Assembly: GCA_018780145.1 (NCBI GenBank)
Contig: JADMKA010000060.1
Coordinates: 1-46,135, forward strand
Reading direction: 5' to 3'
Length of the DNA stretch: 46,135 nt
Origin: Vitreoscilla sp.
GTDB taxonomy: Bacteria > Pseudomonadota > Gammaproteobacteria > Burkholderiales > Burkholderiaceae_C
Shown here: positions 41,960 through 46,135 of the stretch, piece by piece
Layout of the letters: every line of letters starts with the position of its first letter
Position numbering within the stretch: the first letter of the stretch is position 1
Notes under the pieces: generated by a model
What the model saw: only the letters and a program-made list of their open reading frames with translations
What the model was told of the DNA's origin: nothing
Databases searched by the model: none
Made by a program: the position numbers and the translations under genes

Positions 41960-42934
41960 ATGCGTCACTTGATCCGTTCCCTGGCTACCACCGTGGCCCT
42001 CACCTGCTCCGTTGCGGTGATGGCACAGACGGCCGACACCGCCAGTTTCCCGACGAAGCCCCTGCGCATGCTGGTGCCTGTGCCGGCAGGTGGGCCCAGC
42101 GACTTCATTGCCCGCCAGGTCGCGCAGCAGCTGAGCATGTCGCTGGGCCAGATGGTGACGGTGGAGAACAAGCCCGGAGCCAACGGCCTGCTTGCGGCTC
42201 GAGAGGCCTTGTCTGCGCCCGCCGACGGCCACACCGTGCTGTACGCTCCAGGCTCGATGATCGCCACCCCGCTGCTCAGCAAGGGTTCGGGTCTGGACTG
42301 GTCTCGCGACCTTGCGCCATTGGGGAAGGTCGGACGCGTGCCCTTCGCGCTGGCCGTCCACCCGGGCGTGCAGGCGCAGACTGTCGCCGATCTGGTCAAG
42401 CAGGCGCGCGAGCAGCCCGGCATCCTGAACGTCGCCACCAGTACGCCCAGCGAGGTGCTGGCCGCCGCGCAGTTCATGAAGGGGGCGGGCATCCAGGTAA
42501 CCCGTGTGCCGTACAAGGGCGGCACCCAGGCGCTGCCTGACCTGCTGGCGGGTCGCGTGCAGTTGATGTTCGGACCGCTGTCGCTTCTGCAACCGCAGGC
42601 GAAGTCGGGTGCGCTGCGTATCCTGGCCACGCTTGCCCCGCAGCGCAGTCCTTCGCTGCCCGACGTGCCCACGATGGCCGAGGCCGGGTTGCCCAGCGTG
42701 GAAGTTCCCACCTGGCAAGGCGTCTACACCTCAGCCACGGTTCCGCAGGCGCTTCGTGCGCGATTGGCGACCGACATTGCCGCAGCTGTGGCCCGAGCGG
42801 AATTGCGGGCGGAGTTCGATCGCCGCATGCTGGCGGTCGAGGGCGCCTCGCCCCAGGAGTTGGCCGCAACCATCTCCCGGGAGCTCGCAGTCTGGGCCGC
42901 GGTGGTCGACGAGTACAAGCTCACTGCCGACTGA
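41960..42934 (+). CDS. Bug/TctC-type periplasmic solute-binding protein
   Basis: A 324-residue secreted tripartite tricarboxylate receptor. Signal peptide residues about 1-22 (cleavage after VMA), then the family opening FPTKPLRMLVPVPAGGPSDF. VTVENKPGANGLLAA, VPYKGGTQALPDLLAGRVQL and the C-terminal PQALRARL region are characteristic. Bug proteins bind carboxylic acids for TctAB transport or sensing; no TctA/TctB is present here, so it is an orphan receptor. The GGAG ribosome-binding site decides the start at 41960. It sits between the 3-TM gene and the glycosyltransferase. Confidence 0.93.
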   Translation: MRHLIRSLATTVALTCSVAVMAQTADTASFPTKPLRMLVPVPAGGPSDFIARQVAQQLSMSLGQMVTVENKPGANGLLAAREALSAPADGHTVLYAPGSMIATPLLSKGSGLDWSRDLAPLGKVGRVPFALAVHPGVQAQTVADLVKQAREQPGILNVATSTPSEVLAAAQFMKGAGIQVTRVPYKGGTQALPDLLAGRVQLMFGPLSLLQPQAKSGALRILATLAPQRSPSLPDVPTMAEAGLPSVEVPTWQGVYTSATVPQALRARLATDIAAAVARAELRAEFDRRMLAVEGASPQELAATISRELAVWAAVVDEYKLTAD

Positions 42935-42949
42935 AAGAGTCGGAGCCGG

Positions 42950-44143
42950 ATGCGCGTTCTCTTCTGCACCACAGGTGGCCTCGGCCACCTGCTGCCTTTG
43001 CGGCCTCTGGCCGCGGCGCTGCGGCGCCGCGGGAACGCGGTAGCGTGGGTGACCGCACCGGACGCCCTGGCCAGTCTGGAGGGGCTTGGCTTCGACCTGA
43101 TGGCGGCAGGATCCAGCTTCGAGGTCAGTCGGCGGCAGTTTCGTGTCGCTCATGCCGATGGGCAGCAACTCGTCGGCGAGCCGTTGTCGGCGTACACGTT
43201 TCCCAGGCTCTTCGGCGCGGTGCTCGCACCCGCCATGGTGGATGGCGTGGAGCAAGCCGTTCGACGCTGGCGCCCCGACTTCGTGGTGCACGAGCCCGCG
43301 GCGTTGGCTGCTCCACTGGTGTGCCGGCAGCTGGGCCTGCGCAACATCACTCAGGGCTACGGTTTGCGGCCGCCGAGCCAATACCTCGAGGAGGCGATGA
43401 CATTCTTCGGAACACACTGGCAGGCCCGTGGCCTCGAGGTTCCCGCCGACGGTGGCCTCTACCGAAACCTCTATCTGGACATCACGCCGCGACGCCTTCA
43501 GCCCACCATCCAGACGTCTGAGGACGACGTTCTCCGCTTCAACCCGTATCGCGCCGGTGACTCAAACACCCGCCCCCTGCCCGATGACATCCGGACCGTG
43601 CTTCAGCTGTCCGCAACGCGCGGACCGCGGATCTACGTGACGTTCGGGACAGTCTTCAATCGAAGCCCCGCACTGCTCGCGGCAGCGCGCGCCGCTGCCC
43701 GGCTGGGTGGAGCGGTGATTGTCACGGTCGGAGCCAATGGTGATCCCGAACCCTTCACGACCCTGGGCGGGCACGTTCGTGTGCACCGGTTCGTTGACCA
43801 GACGGCCCTGCTGCCCCAATGCGATCTGGTGGTGTCGCACGGCGGCGCGGGTACATTGCTCGGGGCGGCAGCCCACGGCGTGGCGCAGTTGATCCTGCCG
43901 CAAGCCGCCGATCACTTTCGCAACGCGCGAGCTCTTTCGTCCGCGAACGCGGGCCGCGCCCTCGAGTCAGCGCATCAATCCACGGAGGACGTGATGGCGA
44001 CAATGGCGGATGTGTTGAACAGCGGCGCGTTCACCGCCGCCGCCGGAGTCCTCGCCACGGAGATGTCGGCAATGCCGCAGCCGTTCATCGCGGCCTGCAG
44101 ACTCGAACGCTGGTGGAATTCCGCCTCGTCCTGGGCTGGCTGA
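42950..44143 (+). CDS. GT1-family (UGT/MGT-like) glycosyltransferase
   Basis: A 397-residue GT-B fold glycosyltransferase. The N-terminal acceptor domain starts MRVLFCTTGGLGHLLPLRPL, as in macrolide and sterol glycosyltransferases. The C-terminal donor domain holds RIYVTFGTVFN and the sugar-nucleotide motif region HGGAGTLLGAAAHGVAQLIL (H297-T302 and on) followed by PQAADHFRNA. It likely transfers a sugar from an NDP-sugar to a small hydrophobic acceptor; neither can be named. GGAG precedes the ATG. It is 15 bases after the Bug receptor gene, the last of the LysR-linked set. Confidence 0.88.
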   Translation: MRVLFCTTGGLGHLLPLRPLAAALRRRGNAVAWVTAPDALASLEGLGFDLMAAGSSFEVSRRQFRVAHADGQQLVGEPLSAYTFPRLFGAVLAPAMVDGVEQAVRRWRPDFVVHEPAALAAPLVCRQLGLRNITQGYGLRPPSQYLEEAMTFFGTHWQARGLEVPADGGLYRNLYLDITPRRLQPTIQTSEDDVLRFNPYRAGDSNTRPLPDDIRTVLQLSATRGPRIYVTFGTVFNRSPALLAAARAAARLGGAVIVTVGANGDPEPFTTLGGHVRVHRFVDQTALLPQCDLVVSHGGAGTLLGAAAHGVAQLILPQAADHFRNARALSSANAGRALESAHQSTEDVMATMADVLNSGAFTAAAGVLATEMSAMPQPFIAACRLERWWNSASSWAG

Positions 44144-44223
44144 AGCGACTCCTTTCGTGACCTTGAGTGGTCGGCTCGGTCGCAAGCTGCCCGACGCGCC
44201 TGAAGCAGGTCACGCCAACGATC

Positions 44224-44251
44224 AAGGCGGGCCGTTCACACGGCCCGCCTT
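44224..44251. terminator. Hairpin between glycosyltransferase and ftsZ
   Basis: AAGGCGGGCCG-TTCACA-CGGCCCGCCTT is an 11-bp perfect stem between the convergent glycosyltransferase and ftsZ genes, 26 bases past the ftsZ stop. No T-run extends beyond the stem, so it may act as a terminator for both or as an mRNA stabiliser. Confidence 0.7.
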
Positions 44252-44276
44252 CCCAACGACGTTCTACCCGTGGATC

Positions 44277-45503
44277 TCAGTCCGCCTGCTTGCGCAGGAA
44301 CGCCGGGATCTCGATCTCGTCCATGCCGTTCGAGCTGAGTGCCTCGACCTTGGCCGCAGCCTGGGTGCGGCCGGTGCGCCAGACGCTGGGGGTGGCCAGC
44401 TGGCTGTAGTCCTGCTGGGCCATCGGGCTGGCGGTGGTGCCGAGCGGCGCGGCGCTGGCCACCGGGTTGTTCAGCAGCGGCAGGTTGTCGGTGCCGGTGC
44501 GCAGCACGGGTTGCGACTGGATCACCGTCAACGGCGCCTGCGCACGGCGGATCGACGACAGGCCGGTGGCGATCACGGTGACGCGCAGCTGGTCGCCCAG
44601 GCCGTCGTCGTAGGCGGTGCCGTAGATCACGTGGGCATCGTCGGCGGCGTAGCGGCGGATGGTGTTCATCGCGTTCTTGCTCTCGGCCAGCTTGAAGGTC
44701 GAGCGGGCGGCCGCGATCAGCACCAGCACGCCACGCGCACCGGACAGGTCGATGCCCTCCAGCAGCGGGCAGGCCACGGCTGCGTCGGCGGCCTTGGTGG
44801 CGCGGTCCGGGCCACTGGCCATGGCCGTGCCCATCATCGCCTTGCCAGGCTCGCTCATCACCGTCTTCACGTCTTCGAAGTCGACGTTCACCAGGCCCGG
44901 GATGTGGATGATGTCGCTGATGCCGCCAACGGCGTTCTTCAGCACGTCGTTGGCGTGCGCGAAGGCCTGGTCCTGGGTGACGTCGTCGCCCAGCACCTCC
45001 AGCAGCTTCTCGTTCAGCACCACGATCAGCGAGTCGACGTTGGCTTCCAGCTCGGCCACGCCCGCGTCGGCCTGCTTGCCGCGCCGGTTGCCTTCGAACT
45101 CGAAGGGCTTGGTCACGACACCGACGGTCAGGATGCCCATGTCCTTGGCCACACGGGCGATCACCGGCGCCGCGCCGGTGCCGGTGCCGCCACCCATGCC
45201 GGCGGTGATGAACAGCATGTGCGCGCCGGCGATGGCCTCGCGGATGCGTGCCTCGGCCTCCTCGGCGGCGCTCTTGCCCACATCCGGCTTGGAGCCCGCG
45301 CCGAGGCCGGTGGCCCCGAGCTGCACCAGCTGGCCGGCAGCGCTGCGGTTGAGCGCCTGGGCGTCGGTGTTGGCGACGATGAACTCCACGCCTTGCACCC
45401 CTTGCGAGATCATGTGCTCGACCGCGTTGCCGCCGCCGCCGCCGACCCCGATCACCTTGATCTGCGTGCCCTGGTCGAATTCTTCGATCATTTCGATGGC
45501 CAT
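44277..45503 (-). CDS. ftsZ: Cell division protein FtsZ
   Basis: A 408-residue tubulin-like GTPase that forms the division ring. The N-terminus is MAIEMIEEFDQGTQIKVIGV, followed by GGGGGNAVEHMI, the tubulin signature GMGGGTGTGAAP and T7-loop region segment (FEDVKTVMSEPGKAMMG). The C-terminal conserved peptide DEIEIPAFLRKQAD, which binds FtsA and ZipA-like partners, is intact after a variable linker (about 325-390). Start 45503 is fixed by GGAGG at proper spacing. 87 bases after ftsA. Confidence 0.98.
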   Translation of the reverse strand: MAIEMIEEFDQGTQIKVIGVGGGGGNAVEHMISQGVQGVEFIVANTDAQALNRSAAGQLVQLGATGLGAGSKPDVGKSAAEEAEARIREAIAGAHMLFITAGMGGGTGTGAAPVIARVAKDMGILTVGVVTKPFEFEGNRRGKQADAGVAELEANVDSLIVVLNEKLLEVLGDDVTQDQAFAHANDVLKNAVGGISDIIHIPGLVNVDFEDVKTVMSEPGKAMMGTAMASGPDRATKAADAAVACPLLEGIDLSGARGVLVLIAAARSTFKLAESKNAMNTIRRYAADDAHVIYGTAYDDGLGDQLRVTVIATGLSSIRRAQAPLTVIQSQPVLRTGTDNLPLLNNPVASAAPLGTTASPMAQQDYSQLATPSVWRTGRTQAAAKVEALSSNGMDEIEIPAFLRKQAD

Positions 45504-45558
45504 ATGAACCTCCGTCGTCGTGTTGCAGTTGCCGTACTGTGTTGATGAAACCGAACCC

Positions 45559-45578
45559 GAGGCTTCAATCCGAGCCTC
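45559..45578. other. Small hairpin in the ftsA-ftsZ gap
   Basis: GAGGCT (45559-45564) pairs with AGCCTC (45573-45578) around an 8-nt loop in the 87-base gap. Weak, without a T-run on the coding strand; possibly an mRNA processing or stability element. Confidence 0.35.
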
Positions 45579-45590
45579 TTTGTCACTCAC

Positions 45591-46135
45591 TTAAAAATTC
45601 CCCAGCAGCCAGTCCTTGGCCTTGCCGAACATCGTCTTCACCGAGCCCGCCTGGGCCGCCGCCTTGTGGCCGCGCGTGTGGGCGATCCGGGCCTCCTCGA
45701 GCAGGCCCATCACGGTGGCCGAGCGCGGGTTGGCCACCATGTCGAACAGCGCGCCGGAGTAGGTCGGCAGGCCTTTGCGAACGGGTTTCAGGAAGATGTC
45801 CTCGCCCAGCTCGACCATGCCCGGCATCACCGCCGTGCCGCCGGTGATCACGATGCCCGAGGACAGCAGCTCCTCGTAGCCCGAATCACGGATCACCTGG
45901 TGCACCAGCGAGTAGATCTCCTCGACGCGGGGCTCGATCACGCCGGCCAGCGCCTGCCGGCTGAGCATGCGCGGCACGCGGTCGCCCAGGCCCGGCACCT
46001 CGACCTGCTCGCCCGGGTCGGCCAGCAATTGCTTGGCCACGCCGTACTCGACCTTGATCTCCTCCGCATCCTTGGTCGGTGTGCGCAGCGCCATCGCGAT
46101 GTCGCTGGTGATCAGGTCGCCGGCGATCGGGATCA
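45591..46135 (-). CDS. ftsA: Cell division protein FtsA, C-terminal part (partial)
   Basis: The 3' 545 bases are in the window; the 5' part lies beyond. The reading is in frame from the right edge through IPIAGDLITSDIAMALRTP. The actin-like ATPase C-terminal half has GIVITGGTAVMPGM (a phosphate/adenosine-loop region), LPTYSGALFDMVANPRSATV, and a C-terminal amphipathic membrane-targeting helix (MFGKAKDWLLGNF). FtsA anchors FtsZ to the membrane. The stop is TAA at 45591. ftsQ and murein genes would be expected upstream, outside the window. Confidence 0.96.
   Translation of the reverse strand, partial: IPIAGDLITSDIAMALRTPTKDAEEIKVEYGVAKQLLADPGEQVEVPGLGDRVPRMLSRQALAGVIEPRVEEIYSLVHQVIRDSGYEELLSSGIVITGGTAVMPGMVELGEDIFLKPVRKGLPTYSGALFDMVANPRSATVMGLLEEARIAHTRGHKAAAQAGSVKTMFGKAKDWLLGNF

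Overview
The window is a GC-rich (by eye well above 60% G+C) chromosomal segment from a betaproteobacterium, most likely a Burkholderiales member of the Rubrivivax/Leptothrix/Ideonella type. This is inferred from gene order: sspA-petCBA, nif3-htrA-tatCBA-hinT-hisE-hisI, slmA-argB, rpsP-rimM-trmD-rplS, pcnB-folK, murJ/rpsT, argD-argF and ftsA-ftsZ. Almost everything is compact core genome. No rRNA, tRNA, insertion sequence, phage or CRISPR array was seen, and no gene-free stretch exceeds 300 bases.

Region 1 (1-3.8 kb): the 5' end of sspA, the cytochrome bc1 operon petA-petB-petC (minus strand), and a divergent mscL with its own promoter. Two nearly identical 59-bp structured repeats lie between mscL and the convergent pdxA. 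Region 2 (3.9-17.2 kb): pdxA-nif3, a divergent periplasmic HtrA protease, then a long minus-strand run: histidine genes hisI/hisE, a small membrane protein, hinT, tatABC, a NUDIX enzyme with a DUF815 ATPase, a periplasmic 5'-nucleotidase, a PdeM-like phosphoesterase, slmA, a HAD nucleotidase, an EamA exporter and argB. Region 3 (17.3-24.6 kb): a CusF-like copper protein, orn, an M48 protease coupled to rsgA, a CobD/CbiB-like protein, a CoA-type NUDIX hydrolase and the ribosomal operon rpsP-rimM-trmD-rplS with a clear promoter and terminator.

Region 4 (24.6-35.5 kb): an acetyltransferase with a small membrane protein, a low-affinity phosphate transporter with its DUF47 partner and a Pho-box-like site, a tightly overlapped operon AI-2E permease-hda-HAD-pcnB-folK, a SirB1-like protein, murJ, rpsT and a DUF3579 gene. 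Region 5 (35.5-40.3 kb): argD-argF followed by an overlapping cassette encoding a metallophosphoesterase, a Ser/Thr kinase fused to a universal stress (UspA) domain, and a YkgJ-type cysteine-cluster protein. Competing hairpins precede this cassette, which is the strongest candidate here for an undescribed regulatory system. Region 6 (40.4-44.2 kb): an accessory-looking block of a LysR regulator, a 3-TM membrane protein, a Bug-type solute receptor and a GT1 glycosyltransferase. Region 7 (44.2 kb to end): ftsZ and the 3' part of ftsA.

Functionally the core genes cover respiration, Tat export, histidine/arginine/B6/folate synthesis, ribosome and tRNA maturation, RNA turnover and cell division. 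SlmA, FtsZ, FtsA and MurJ link to septation and wall synthesis. Hda links to control of replication initiation. The Rieske protein encoded here is a probable substrate of the Tat system encoded 5 kb away. All starts, promoters and structures were assigned by reading; no database search was run.
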